NCBI RefSeq assembly: GCF_030817595.1
Contig: NZ_JAUSZN010000001.1
Location: 3,421,001-3,485,000 of the forward strand
Length of the DNA stretch: 64,000 bases
Source: Neobacillus niacini
GTDB taxonomy: Bacteria; Bacillota; Bacilli; Bacillales; Cytobacillaceae
Reading direction: 5' to 3'
Shown: piece after piece, positions 16,307 through 25,219 of the stretch
How the letters are laid out: each line of letters starts with the position of its first letter
Numbering within the stretch: the first letter of the stretch is position 1
Position numbers and translations under genes: made by a program
Notes under the pieces: model-generated
What the model was told of the DNA's origin: nothing
Database searches by the model: none
What the model saw: the letters and a program-made list of their open reading frames with translations, nothing else

Positions 16307-18055
16307 TTAATGAAAGGAGCGCCAAAAAACTCCATCGTGATCAATAATGCTGCTTATATCATGAAACGGAATCGTAAAGGTTGGAAACCCAGCAGCATAA
16401 GGGGCAATCTCGTATGGTTCAAAATAAATGTTCAACTCCCCTTTGCTAATAAAGAAGGGCTGGTCTGCTTTGATACCCTTATACGTATCCGAAAAAACAT
16501 AGGAATATTGTTCGTCGTTTTTAATTTTTTCTCCAATCATTTCACTGATCACTTTTACATAATCTGCTTCTCGCTTAAACAACTCTTTAAGTTGATAAAA
16601 CCTTCCCGTTTTTAGGTCAATATGGGCATATTTTTTTACTGGCATTCCATGTGCCGCTCCAAAGGGATAATCATAGCCATTTATCTCCAAGACTACTAGG
16701 TTATTTTTATAAAAACTTACGTCGAAATCACCTGCGTAGCTTGATTCCAACTGTGTATGCTGAGGGATTGCCTTGACTCCAGAAAGTTCCTTCAATGTTT
16801 GATTTACGCTCTCCGGAGAGCTAACCCCCGTTAACTGTGGATAATAAACTAAATAATCCTTATTTGGTTTGAATTTGTTTTCGGTAACGGAATAATCCTC
16901 TTTTAAAGGAATGATTGTATTTTGTTTCCAAACTAACGTGCCTTTTTTATCAAAATAGAGAATGCGGAGATCGATATCTCCCTTAATTAAGGATTTATTA
17001 AATGCTAATGTACCACCACCTTGAACCATTGGAAGATGGTTCAAGCGCTGACCACGCTTATCTATAAAGAAAGTCATTTCGTCATTGTATGCCGAGGCCA
17101 CTCCATCCTTGTATTCGGAGACACCATTATAGATAAACCCAGTATAAATATGACCGTCAGCATCAGCTATTGCATACTTTTGAAAAAGATATGGCCTTTC
17201 TGGATCTTGTGCTTTCCCCAGTGCATATCGATTCTCTCCAAGGTTTATTAAACTAAAATACTGGGGTTTTATGATATATTTCCCCTGCCTATCTATCAGG
17301 CCATAATGATTATTTTCAACATTCACAATTGCTCTGTCTTCAACAAACGGCTGTGTTCCCATAAACTGTGGTTCAATCAATACTTTGCCTGATTCGTCCA
17401 TGTATCCCCATTTTCCATCGTTACTTTTTCGAAATGCCAGCATACCCTCACCATAATCGTCGACAAATGGAAAAGAGTATGAATGTAGTACTTTTCCTGT
17501 AAGATCAATGAGTGAATAGCTGCCCTCTTTTAATTTTACAAGGGCTTTTCCGTGTTCAAAATCACTAGCAGATTCATAGGACAGCGGAATGACTTCATTG
17601 CCTCTCCTATTTAAATATCCATATAAATAGTTGCCTTGCTCATTTGTATTGGCAGCTGCTGCCCTGCCTTCTTGAAAATCTCCGATAAAGGAATACGCCT
17701 TTGAAGTAATTTCCTTCCCACTTTCATCCAATACTTTAAATCCTTCGTGATCGATAGCTGTCGCACGACCTTCTGAAAAAGGGATGATTGTTTCATACTT
17801 TGGTTTCACAATAAAATATCCGTCAGTGTTAATAATACCTGTAAGATTGTTTAATTGGATGATGGCTAAACCATTTTCCTGAAAATCACGAGCCATTTCA
17901 TATTTGGGAGGGAGAACAAAAGCCCCCTTTTCATTGATGTATCCCCACTTACCGCCGCCAACATCTTTTACTTCTGCTGGAAAAAGGTAAACCATTCTTG
18001 ATAGGGAAAGCAGGTAGGTAATCCAATTTTCCTGTTCTGTATTTCTTCTAGACAT
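16307..18055 (-). CDS. WG-repeat protein with C-terminal DUF3298-like domain
   Basis: A 582-residue protein. Residues about 30-340 contain nine or more WG/beta-propeller-like repeats (patterns WGYINEKGAFVLPPKYE, GLIDRQGKYIIKPQY, KWGYMDESGKVLIEPQF). The C-terminal 200 residues match the DUF4163/DUF3298 pair found in RsiV-type anti-sigma factors, ending in the typical FEPYEIAPYAAGFPTFTIPF. No strong signal peptide or lipobox is seen, although a weak hydrophobic stretch at 14-26 could anchor it. Both modules often bind ligands or glycans at the cell surface. Function unknown. Confidence 0.8.
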   Translation of the reverse strand: MSRRNTEQENWITYLLSLSRMVYLFPAEVKDVGGGKWGYINEKGAFVLPPKYEMARDFQENGLAIIQLNNLTGIINTDGYFIVKPKYETIIPFSEGRATAIDHEGFKVLDESGKEITSKAYSFIGDFQEGRAAAANTNEQGNYLYGYLNRRGNEVIPLSYESASDFEHGKALVKLKEGSYSLIDLTGKVLHSYSFPFVDDYGEGMLAFRKSNDGKWGYMDESGKVLIEPQFMGTQPFVEDRAIVNVENNHYGLIDRQGKYIIKPQYFSLINLGENRYALGKAQDPERPYLFQKYAIADADGHIYTGFIYNGVSEYKDGVASAYNDEMTFFIDKRGQRLNHLPMVQGGGTLAFNKSLIKGDIDLRILYFDKKGTLVWKQNTIIPLKEDYSVTENKFKPNKDYLVYYPQLTGVSSPESVNQTLKELSGVKAIPQHTQLESSYAGDFDVSFYKNNLVVLEINGYDYPFGAAHGMPVKKYAHIDLKTGRFYQLKELFKREADYVKVISEMIGEKIKNDEQYSYVFSDTYKGIKADQPFFISKGELNIYFEPYEIAPYAAGFPTFTIPFHDISSIIDHDGVFWRSFH

Positions 18056-18130
18056 CCGTACTACCCCATTTTATTTTTTATTATATATATGAAAAAATGG
18101 GCGGGATGTAGCTTATCTTCCATCACATAC

Positions 18131-18174
18131 AAAAAAGAATCTATTTTGACCAATGAGGCTTCAAAATAGATTCT
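18131..18174 (-). terminator. Terminator of the kdu operon
   Basis: Stem AGAATCTATTTTGA with TCAAAATAGATTCT around an 11-nt loop; T6 follows on the minus strand. Confidence 0.87.
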
Positions 18175-18184
18175 TCCTGATTTT

Positions 18185-18967
18185 TTAAATAAATACGTAA
18201 TTTTGCTGCAATTCTCTTTGGATATTTTCTTTTGTTTTTAAGATGGCTTGGATGATTTGGTCTTTTACTTCAGGCGAAATGCGGTAGGCTGGTACGCTGA
18301 CGCTAAAAGCACCGTATGTTTGGTTATTCATTACCAATGATACACCTAAACAATAGACATCCTTTTCACCTTCACTGTCGTCAATTGCATAACCATTTCT
18401 TTTTACGTCTTCTAACTGTTTTAATAAATTCTCCGGATTCGTAATCGTCGTTTCTGTTATGGGTTTTAGCTCCACTCGGTTCAAATAAGCGGCTTTTTCA
18501 CTTTCCGGCATTTCTGAAAGTACGGCTTTCCCCATCGCAGAACAATAAAGCGGCTTCGATAAACCAATCCTTGAATTTAAACAGACAATTGGCTTTTTCG
18601 TCTCCAACTTGTTAACAGTTAGGATTTCATCGCCTTCTAAAATGCCTAAGTGAATCGTTTCATCTAAACTATTTTGCAGGTCTTTTAAATATGGATAAGA
18701 AATTTTTGAAATGTCTAAATCAGCAAGATATTTATTTGCGTATTTGATCAGGGCACTGCCAAGCCCAAATTTTTTCGTTTCTGGATGTTTTTTTACATAA
18801 CCAATTAGAAGAAGGGTGTCTAATATCTTTAAGGCCGTTGAACTCGTTAATCCTGTTTCTTGTGCAATCACGTTTAATGCTTGTGGTTCTTTCTTTGCTG
18901 ACAGAAAATCAAGGATACTTGAAGCCTTTATTAGAACAGTACCATATGGCTGCTTTGCATTCTCCAT
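18185..18967 (-). CDS. IclR-family regulator (KdgR-like)
   Basis: Transcription regulator with an N-terminal winged helix (about 10-70, containing LNVIAQETGLTSSTALKILDTL) and a C-terminal IclR effector domain (about 75-260, containing LETKKPIVCLNSRIGLSKPLYCSAMGKA). The start at 18967 has a GGGAGG site; the ATG 6 codons earlier does not. Third gene of kduI-kduD-iclR, so it probably senses a ketodeoxyuronate intermediate and represses its own operon at the inverted repeat near 20842-20878. The effector is inferred from context. Confidence 0.87.
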   Translation of the reverse strand: MENAKQPYGTVLIKASSILDFLSAKKEPQALNVIAQETGLTSSTALKILDTLLLIGYVKKHPETKKFGLGSALIKYANKYLADLDISKISYPYLKDLQNSLDETIHLGILEGDEILTVNKLETKKPIVCLNSRIGLSKPLYCSAMGKAVLSEMPESEKAAYLNRVELKPITETTITNPENLLKQLEDVKRNGYAIDDSEGEKDVYCLGVSLVMNNQTYGAFSVSVPAYRISPEVKDQIIQAILKTKENIQRELQQNYVFI

Positions 18968-19012
18968 TATGTTACCTCCCTTCATCTTTTTAAACTTATT
19001 ATAATATAAAAA

Positions 19013-19795
19013 CTAGCGAACGAGCCAGCCGCCATCCACTGGGATAATGGCTCCATTCATATAATCAGAACCTCTGCTTGCAAGGAAGACCACAACACTT
19101 TGCAGGTCTTCTGGAGTTGCCCAACGACCAGCCGGGATACGGGCAGTAATCTCTGCATGACGAACTTCATCCTCACGAATCGGTGCTGTATTTTTGGTTT
19201 CAACATAACCAGGCGCAATGGCATTAATTTGAATGCCCTTTATCGCTAACTCATTCGCGAACGCCTTCGTTAAACCAGCAACACCATGCTTACTCGCCGT
19301 GTAGGAAGGTACAAATTTACCACCTTGAAAAGACAGCATAGAAGCAACATTTATGATTTTTCCACTGCCTTGTTCCGCCATTACTTTCGCAGCTTCCTGG
19401 CTTAAAAAGTAAACTGCGTTTAGATTAATATCCATGACTGCATCCCAATCTTCTTCCTTATATTCAAGAAGAGGCGAACGGCGAATGGTACCTGCGTTAT
19501 TAACTAATATATCTATTCTTCCGTATGTTTCTAAGCATTTTGCAACGATATCTTTTGAAACTTGTTTATCTGTTAAATCACCTTGAAAAAACGCTACGCG
19601 ACGTCCTTCTTTTTCAATCAGTTCTTTTGTTTCTCCCCAATTGTTCCCATGAGTGGTGATAAAGAGGTCCGCACCTGCTTTTGCCAGCGCAACCGCAAAG
19701 CCTTGCCCAATTCCTGTGTTTCCCCCAGTTACGATGGCGACTTTACCATCTAATTTAAAATAATCTAATGAAAATTGTTGTGAGTTATTCCCCAT
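19013..19795 (-). CDS. kduD: 2-dehydro-3-deoxy-D-gluconate 5-dehydrogenase KduD
   Basis: NAD(P)-dependent short-chain dehydrogenase of hexuronate and pectin breakdown. It has the SDR cofactor motif TGGNTGIGQG (about 23-32), NNAG, the catalytic Ser in NVASMLSF and YxxxK in YTASKHG. KduD-specific features are the threonine-His stretch FITTHGNNW, AGTIRRSPLLEY and the C-terminus DGGWLVR. 260 residues with a GGGGG ribosome site. Sits between kduI and an IclR regulator, which fixes its pathway: it reduces or oxidises 2,5-diketo-3-deoxygluconate made by KduI. Confidence 0.92.
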   Translation of the reverse strand: MGNNSQQFSLDYFKLDGKVAIVTGGNTGIGQGFAVALAKAGADLFITTHGNNWGETKELIEKEGRRVAFFQGDLTDKQVSKDIVAKCLETYGRIDILVNNAGTIRRSPLLEYKEEDWDAVMDINLNAVYFLSQEAAKVMAEQGSGKIINVASMLSFQGGKFVPSYTASKHGVAGLTKAFANELAIKGIQINAIAPGYVETKNTAPIREDEVRHAEITARIPAGRWATPEDLQSVVVFLASRGSDYMNGAIIPVDGGWLVR

Positions 19796-19846
19796 TTTAT
19801 AATCCCCCTTGTTAATGAAGTATGTAGAACGAACTCGATTAGCGAG

Positions 19847-20677
19847 TTATTTCAATTCCTTCATTGGAACCATGTCCATATCATTGTAAGTAATGTTTTC
19901 TCCGCACATTGCCCAAATGAAAGTATAATCACTTGAACCTACTCCAGTATGGATTGACCAGCTTGGAGAAATAGCAGCCTGCTCATTTGCAATAACTAAG
20001 TGTTTCGTTTCATCCGGTTTACCCATGAAATGGAAAACGCGGGTATCTTCTTTCATATCAAAATAAAGGTATGTTTCCATACGGCGTTCATGTGTATGAC
20101 AAGGCATTGTATTCCATGCACTTCCAGGAGTTAGAATAGTATAACCCATTTGAAGTTGGCAGCTTTGACATACATTTGGGTGAATATATTGATAAATGGA
20201 ACGATGATTTAATGTTGCTGAATCTCCTGTTACCATCGGTTCAATATTATCAATACTAATTTTTACATTTGGGTATTTATGGTGGGCCGGTACAGATACC
20301 GTATAGAATTTTGCTGGATTAGACGGATCTTCTGATTTAAACTGGATATCCTTTGTTTCTTTTCCAATGTAAAAACCATCCTGCTTTTTCATTGGTTCTT
20401 CTGTGCCCTCGATAACGATTGAGCCTGGTCCTCCAATATTAATAACACCAAGTTCACGTCGCTCTAAGAAATATGTAACTCCTAATTCTGTAGAAAGTTC
20501 AATGGTTAGCGGCTTATCTGTTGGTGTAACACCGCCAAAAATCATCCTGTCGTTATGTGTATACGTTAATCTCACTTCTCCTGGAACAAAAATACTTTCT
20601 ACTAAAAATTCCTTGCGCAATTGTTCTGTAGAATAATGACGAATATCTTCTGGACTATGTGTGTAACGAGTTTCCAT
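19847..20677 (-). CDS. kduI: 5-keto-4-deoxyuronate isomerase KduI
   Basis: Isomerase converting 4-deoxy-L-threo-5-hexosulose uronate to 3-deoxy-D-glycero-2,5-hexodiulosonate in pectin/uronate breakdown. The start at 20677 (METRYTHSPEDIRHYS) is the conserved KduI N-terminus and has an AGGAG site; upstream codons in the same frame are leader. The cupin metal site is visible as MPCHTHERRMETYLYFD, with the family stretches RELGVINIGGPGSI and HRSIYQYIHP. 276 residues, as usual. First gene of the operon, with a 200-nt leader from a strong promoter. Confidence 0.94.
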   Translation of the reverse strand: METRYTHSPEDIRHYSTEQLRKEFLVESIFVPGEVRLTYTHNDRMIFGGVTPTDKPLTIELSTELGVTYFLERRELGVINIGGPGSIVIEGTEEPMKKQDGFYIGKETKDIQFKSEDPSNPAKFYTVSVPAHHKYPNVKISIDNIEPMVTGDSATLNHRSIYQYIHPNVCQSCQLQMGYTILTPGSAWNTMPCHTHERRMETYLYFDMKEDTRVFHFMGKPDETKHLVIANEQAAISPSWSIHTGVGSSDYTFIWAMCGENITYNDMDMVPMKELK

Positions 20678-20749
20678 TTTTTTCACTCCTGTTATCGAAT
20701 TATTTTTGTACTGCCGTTTTCCATTTGTAAATGGCAGGTTCCAAACTTG

Positions 20750-20763
20750 AGTAAGCGATTGCA
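20750..20763 (-). promoter_or_regulatory. Possible cre (CcpA) site in the kdu leader
   Basis: On the minus strand TGCAATCGCTTACT agrees with the cre consensus at 12 of 14 positions by my count. It lies about 120 bp downstream of the start point, where it could act as a roadblock. Tentative. Confidence 0.3.
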
Positions 20764-20841
20764 AATGGTACTGCAATGTTACATCTACACTTTAAGTAAT
20801 CCATGCAGAATACTTTTTTCAAGTTTAAACGTTACCTCTCA

Positions 20842-20917
20842 ATTTCCAAATAGGAAATGTTGTTGTTTATTTGGAAATCTATATTCTTATTATATTGGAC
20901 ATATTTTGGTTTTTCAA
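20842..20917 (-). promoter_or_regulatory. kduI promoter and IclR-type operator
   Basis: Minus-strand TTGAAA (20912-20917) and TATAAT (20889-20894) are exactly 17 bp apart. Just downstream, ATTTCCAAATA and TATTTGGAAAT form an 11-bp perfect inverted repeat (20842-20852 and 20868-20878) with a 15-bp gap. Its place over the early transcribed region and the IclR gene in the operon suggest the repressor binding site. Confidence 0.75.
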
Positions 20918-20950
20918 CCGCATTTTATAAAATACTCAGAAAAATGAGGA

Positions 20951-20984
20951 TAAAAAAAATAACCTGTGTGTTTAAACAGGTTAT
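20951..20984 (-). terminator. Terminator after the polyferredoxin membrane gene
   Basis: Stem ATAACCTGT (20959-20967) with ACAGGTTAT (20976-20984), followed on the minus strand by T7-8. Confidence 0.87.
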
Positions 20985-20993
20985 GATTATCTA

Positions 20994-22007
20994 TTATTCT
21001 ATATTATTCGCTTCAGGAATAAGGATTTTCCATTCCTCATATCTGATAATCGTTTCCCAATGGCCTGTTAGTTTTGCATAGCCAATAATTAAGAAGAAAG
21101 CCACAAAGAACGACACTGGTATAAACCATTTACTCACTTTCTTATTTGCAACGGTCATATTCAGGGTGTCCTTCACTGGGCATGCTTCCACACAAGCCAT
21201 ACAAGCCGTACAATTTAAATTATTGACGGTTTCTACTTTGTGCACCTTTATTCTTGAAGGGCATACCTTCGTACACATTTCACAGTTCGTACAGGTCTCT
21301 TCATTTCTACGGACCTTTGAAATTCTAAAGATCGAGCCAAGCCCGATAAACGCTCCGTATGGGCAAAGAAATCGGCACCAGAAGTTCCTAAAGAACGAGG
21401 AAAGCATAACCATTACGATAAGAAAACCTAAGCCAAAACCACTGATACCTAAGAAAAATGTCAGCATTTTTATATCCGAGATTTTGTTATATGGTTCATT
21501 TAAAAAGGCGATCGCACCATATGTAGGCATTACAATAACCATCCCCAAAAAGAACAGCAACAATAAGTATTTAATGGGGGTTAGCAGCCAAACAAGCCAT
21601 GTTGGTACTTCGAAATTTCTTTTAAACAATTTTTTCCCCAATCTTGAAATCCATTCACTGACTGTTCCAACTGGGCAAATCCAGCTGCAAAAAGATCTTC
21701 TGAAAATGATAGCACCACCAACAAAAAAACTTAACAAAACAAGTCCTGCAGGATGGATGACATCAAAATCTCCAGTGGCAAGCCAAACCTTCAAGGCCAT
21801 TAAGGCACTAATCGGCAGGAACCCTTCCACCGCAGCTGGTCTCTCAACAAAAGATGTTTCCCCAAGGGTTTCAAAATGCATATAAAATTGATAAAAACGA
21901 ATACCAACATATAGTAAAAACAACAGGAATACTGCTTGAACCACGTATCTTGTTATTTGAACCGGCTTTCTCTTCAGCTGTTTCTTATACAAGTTCTTTG
22001 ACTTCAT
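20994..22007 (-). CDS. Membrane 4Fe-4S polyferredoxin (NapH/YccM-like)
   Basis: Integral membrane electron-transfer protein of the NapH/NosR/YccM type, 337 residues. About five or six hydrophobic segments carry two membrane-facing cysteine motifs (CSWICP and CRFLCPYG). Two [4Fe-4S] ferredoxin motifs follow (CTNCEMCTKVCP and CTACMACVEACP), then a last membrane segment. Such proteins move electrons from quinol to outside reductases. ATG at 22007 is preferred to the GTG one codon earlier by spacing from GGAGG. No reductase gene is adjacent, so the partner is unknown. Confidence 0.83.
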   Translation of the reverse strand: MKSKNLYKKQLKRKPVQITRYVVQAVFLLFLLYVGIRFYQFYMHFETLGETSFVERPAAVEGFLPISALMALKVWLATGDFDVIHPAGLVLLSFFVGGAIIFRRSFCSWICPVGTVSEWISRLGKKLFKRNFEVPTWLVWLLTPIKYLLLLFFLGMVIVMPTYGAIAFLNEPYNKISDIKMLTFFLGISGFGLGFLIVMVMLSSFFRNFWCRFLCPYGAFIGLGSIFRISKVRRNEETCTNCEMCTKVCPSRIKVHKVETVNNLNCTACMACVEACPVKDTLNMTVANKKVSKWFIPVSFFVAFFLIIGYAKLTGHWETIIRYEEWKILIPEANNIE

Positions 22008-22152
22008 CACGACTCCTCCATCTTCATCACCCTTAATATAAGGAACGAAGTTAAACGGGGGATGTGATAAAAGTCATCGAGAATACCGTTTTCATAAAGA
22101 ATTCACAACCGTATTCTTAAAACAGACAAAAATGGTTTGTTTATTTTTTAGA

Positions 22153-22332
22153 TATCTACGCATTTTTTTATTTATCTACACACTTTAAGAATTTATCTAC
22201 ACAAAGTAAGGATATATCTACACAATTTGAGATTTTATCTACACAAAGTAAGGATATATCTACACAATTTGAGATTTTATCTACACAAAGTAAGGATATA
22301 TCTACACACTTTCAAAAAATATCTACAAATCA
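22153..22332 (+). repeat. Array B: nine TATCTACACA units with 42-bp super-repeat
   Basis: TATCTACR cores begin at 22153, 22173, 22194, 22215, 22236, 22257, 22278, 22299 and 22320, almost all exactly 21 bp apart. Spacers alternate between AAGTAAGGA-like and ATTTGAGAT-like types, giving a perfect 42-bp repeat over units 3-7. The gap 22008-22334 holds this array and, above it, the upstream region of the polyferredoxin gene, where I see no clear promoter. Confidence 0.93.
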
Positions 22333-22334
22333 GT

Positions 22335-23321
22335 CTAGCGTTCTACTCCAAATACGATATTGTTCTGTTTCCTCGCTTCTTCCGTTACTTTTAGCACGAT
22401 CTGACTCATAACCTTTAACTTCTCATATCGATGATCATCATTTGTTTCAATAATCTCAGCGATATTTATGCACTCATAGACCATGTTTTTATCTTCTTGG
22501 CCAACGCTTAAGATTTCGCTCTCTTTCGTGTGACTGTCGATGAATTTTATTTGAGATATCGGTGCCGCATCCTCAAGGACGAAGGTACCCTTTTCACCAT
22601 GGATTTCACATGGCATAAGTGAATGTGAAATTTTCGAGCAAAGAATAGTACAGACGAAATCTTGATACTCTAACAGTAGCGTACCGCTGCCATCAACTCC
22701 GCTTGACAGGATCACGGGATGGTAGGTAACCTTTTTCGGCTCCCCAAAAAGCCCAACAGCTAAATACAGTGGATAAACCCCTAGATCAACAAGGGCACCG
22801 CCAGAAAAAGTACTAGAGAAGATATTTGGGTTCTCTCCTCTTAAAAACGCATCGTATCTAGAAGAATACTGTATATATGGCAACATGGCGCTTCTTAGAT
22901 TGCCTGCCAGATGAATTTTTTCCTTAAGTATTTGAAAGTTCGGAGTATGAATATTTCGAATCGCTTCAAATAAATAAACCCCATTTTCCTCAGCCGTTTG
23001 ATACGCTATTTCCAGTTCAGCTGGATTTGAAAAAATTGGCTTTTCACAAATAACATGCTTTTTATTTTTTAAAAAAGTAAGTGCCTGTTCGAAATGGACA
23101 GAATTGGGGGAAGCAATATAAACAGCTTGAATCTCAGCGCTTTTTGCCATTTCCTCTAAATCAGAAAAGTAGTGTTCTGCGTTATATGTATGTGCCAGTT
23201 CTTTTGCTTTCTCTTCTGTCCGGGAGTAGACCGCGGTTAACTTTAGTTTTTCGCTTAACTTTGCTGCCTCAATAAAGGCGGCTGTAATCCACCCTGTTCC
23301 CACTGTACCTAAATTAATCAT
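22335..23321 (-). CDS. Gfo/Idh/MocA-family oxidoreductase
   Basis: NAD(P)-dependent oxidoreductase of the glucose-fructose oxidoreductase family, 328 residues. The N-terminal Rossmann fold has GTVGTGWITAAFI (about 5-17) and the family motif CEKP (EKPIFSNPAE) around residue 94. The C-terminal domain has GGALVDLGVYPLYLAVGLFG. The start at 23321 is set by an AAGGGGA site and the standard N-terminus; upstream residues are leader. Substrate is probably a sugar or inositol derivative; no pathway neighbours define it. Confidence 0.87.
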   Translation of the reverse strand: MINLGTVGTGWITAAFIEAAKLSEKLKLTAVYSRTEEKAKELAHTYNAEHYFSDLEEMAKSAEIQAVYIASPNSVHFEQALTFLKNKKHVICEKPIFSNPAELEIAYQTAEENGVYLFEAIRNIHTPNFQILKEKIHLAGNLRSAMLPYIQYSSRYDAFLRGENPNIFSSTFSGGALVDLGVYPLYLAVGLFGEPKKVTYHPVILSSGVDGSGTLLLEYQDFVCTILCSKISHSLMPCEIHGEKGTFVLEDAAPISQIKFIDSHTKESEILSVGQEDKNMVYECINIAEIIETNDDHRYEKLKVMSQIVLKVTEEARKQNNIVFGVER

Positions 23322-23482
23322 ATAAAATCCCCTTCCATTCCTTCTATAAGCATATATTGTACCTTTTTGCTTTCTTTTTGCCAATTCCACTATTTTTCTA
23401 ATGAATAGTTGGGTACAATGGAAAAATATCATAATTTATGTTATTTATAAGTAATAGAGATGAAAGAAAGAGGTTGAATAGA

Positions 23483-25141
23483 GTGGAAAATCTAAGTTCT
23501 AATTTTATAAAAGATGTTATGATTAAGGATTTGGAATCAGGTAAGCATAATAAAATTATCACTCGTTTCCCTCCAGAGCCAAACGGATATTTACATATCG
23601 GCCATGCTAAATCCATTATCATTAACTTTGGATTAGCGGATGAATTTAACGGAAAAACCAATTTACGATTTGATGACACCAATCCGTTAAAGGAAGATGT
23701 CGAATATGTTAACTCGATTAAGGAAGATGTAAAATGGCTTGGTTTTGATTGGGATAACTTATTCTTTGCTTCTGATTATTTTGAAGAAATGTACAAACGT
23801 GCCGTGCTATTAATAAAAAAGGGACTAGCATACGTGGATGACCTATCCGCTGACGAAATCCGTGAATACCGCGGCACATTGACCTCTCCTGGTAAAGAGA
23901 GCCCGTATCGCGATCGTTCAGTTGAGGAAAATCTTGATTTATTTGAACGGATGCGCAATGGAGAATTTGAAAATGGACAAAAAGTTCTTCGCGCTAAAAT
24001 TGATATGAAGTCTCCTAATATCAATTTACGTGATCCTGTCATTTATCGAATTTCTCATGCTACACATCATAATACCGGTGATAAGTGGTGTATTTATCCG
24101 ATGTATGCTTTCGCACACCCTCTTGAGGATGCGATTGAAGACGTAACCCATTCCATTTGTACAGTTGAGTTTGAAGACCAACGTCCACTTTATAACTGGG
24201 TAGTGGAACAATGCGAAATGGAAAGTACGCCACAGCAAATTGAATTTGGCCGTTTAAACGTGACAAACACGGTGATGAGTAAGCGGAAACTAAAGCAACT
24301 TGTTGACGAAGGGTTTGTTGATGGCTGGGATGACCCGCGGATGCCAACGATTTCCGGCATGAGACGCAAAGGGTTCACCCCTGAATCCATCCGTAATTTT
24401 GTCCGGGAAACAGGTGTTTCGAAAGGTTCCGGAGCTGTCGATTCACAAATGCTCGAACACTTTGTCAGAGAAGACCTAAAGTTAAAGGCACCGCGGACAA
24501 TGGGAATTCTAAATCCGTTAAAAGTGGTCATTACGAATTATCCAGAAGGTCAAATAGAGTTACTTGACGCTGAGATTAATCCTGAGGTTCCAGAAATGGG
24601 CATGCGGAAAATTCCATTTTCTCGTGAAATTTATATTGAAAAAGACGATTTCATGGAAAATCCTCCGGCTAAATACTTCCGTCTCTTCCCTGGTAATGAA
24701 GTTCGCCTAAAACATGCCTATTTTATCAAATGTGAAGAAGTAATCAAGGATATAAACGGAGAAGTTATTGAGCTGCGCTGCACCTATGACCCATTAACCA
24801 AAAGCGGTACTGGCTTCACCGGTCGCAAGGTAAAGGGAACGATTCATTGGGTAGAAGCTACAAATTCTGTTCCAGCAGAATTTCGTCTATACGAACCATT
24901 AATTCTTGATAATACTGATGAGGATACTGCTGAAGAGGGAAAGACCTTCCTCGACAACGTAAATCCAGAATCACTTGTGGTATTACAGGGATTTGTCGAG
25001 CCTAACATGAGAGAAAGCAGGCCACACGATAAATTTCAATTCTTTAGGCATGGATATTTCAACGTAGATCCTAAACATACGACAGTGGATAAACTGGTCT
25101 TTAACCGAATTGTATCTTTAAAAAGTTCCTTTAAGATATAA
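23483..25141 (+). CDS. glnS: Glutaminyl-tRNA synthetase
   Basis: Class I synthetase that charges tRNA-Gln directly with glutamine, 552 residues. Class signatures are HIGH in [11 protein letters not shown] and a KMSKS-type loop MSKRK; the stretch RFDDTNPxKEDxEYV matches bacterial GlnRS rather than GluRS. The GTG at 23483, with an AGAGG site, puts the N-terminus where GlnRS starts ([16 protein letters not shown]). No YqeY fusion is present. Most Bacillaceae make Gln-tRNA through GatCAB, so this gene is likely an acquired addition. Single gene ended by a double hairpin. Confidence 0.95.
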   Translation: MENLSSNFIKDVMIKDLESGKHNKIITRFPPEPNGYLHIGHAKSIIINFGLADEFNGKTNLRFDDTNPLKEDVEYVNSIKEDVKWLGFDWDNLFFASDYFEEMYKRAVLLIKKGLAYVDDLSADEIREYRGTLTSPGKESPYRDRSVEENLDLFERMRNGEFENGQKVLRAKIDMKSPNINLRDPVIYRISHATHHNTGDKWCIYPMYAFAHPLEDAIEDVTHSICTVEFEDQRPLYNWVVEQCEMESTPQQIEFGRLNVTNTVMSKRKLKQLVDEGFVDGWDDPRMPTISGMRRKGFTPESIRNFVRETGVSKGSGAVDSQMLEHFVREDLKLKAPRTMGILNPLKVVITNYPEGQIELLDAEINPEVPEMGMRKIPFSREIYIEKDDFMENPPAKYFRLFPGNEVRLKHAYFIKCEEVIKDINGEVIELRCTYDPLTKSGTGFTGRKVKGTIHWVEATNSVPAEFRLYEPLILDNTDEDTAEEGKTFLDNVNPESLVVLQGFVEPNMRESRPHDKFQFFRHGYFNVDPKHTTVDKLVFNRIVSLKSSFKI

Positions 25142-25149
25142 AAAAAAAT

Positions 25150-25219
25150 GCTTCAGCCCCTAGGCGCTGAAGCTAGAAAATAAAAATAGAACCAAGCACG
25201 AGTGCTTGGTTCTATTTTT
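25150..25219. terminator. Double hairpin between glnS and the PAS kinase
   Basis: First hairpin GCTTCAGC/GCTGAAGC (25150-25173); second, a stem of about 18 bp (25182-25219) with a tiny loop, flanked by T7 on the + side and A-rich DNA on the other. The second serves both convergent genes and overlaps the kinase stop codon. Confidence 0.88.

Noticed and set aside
22153..22332. CRISPR or DnaA-box origin cluster
   Set aside because: Spacers are only about 11 bp and repeat among themselves. The core TATCTACACA resembles a DnaA box (TTATCCACA) in part, but the conserved C-C of the box is missing, there is no dnaA/dnaN nearby and array C departs further.
24026..24531. Reverse-strand reading frames inside glnS
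   Set aside because: Shadows of a highly conserved gene, with no ribosome sites or recognisable products.
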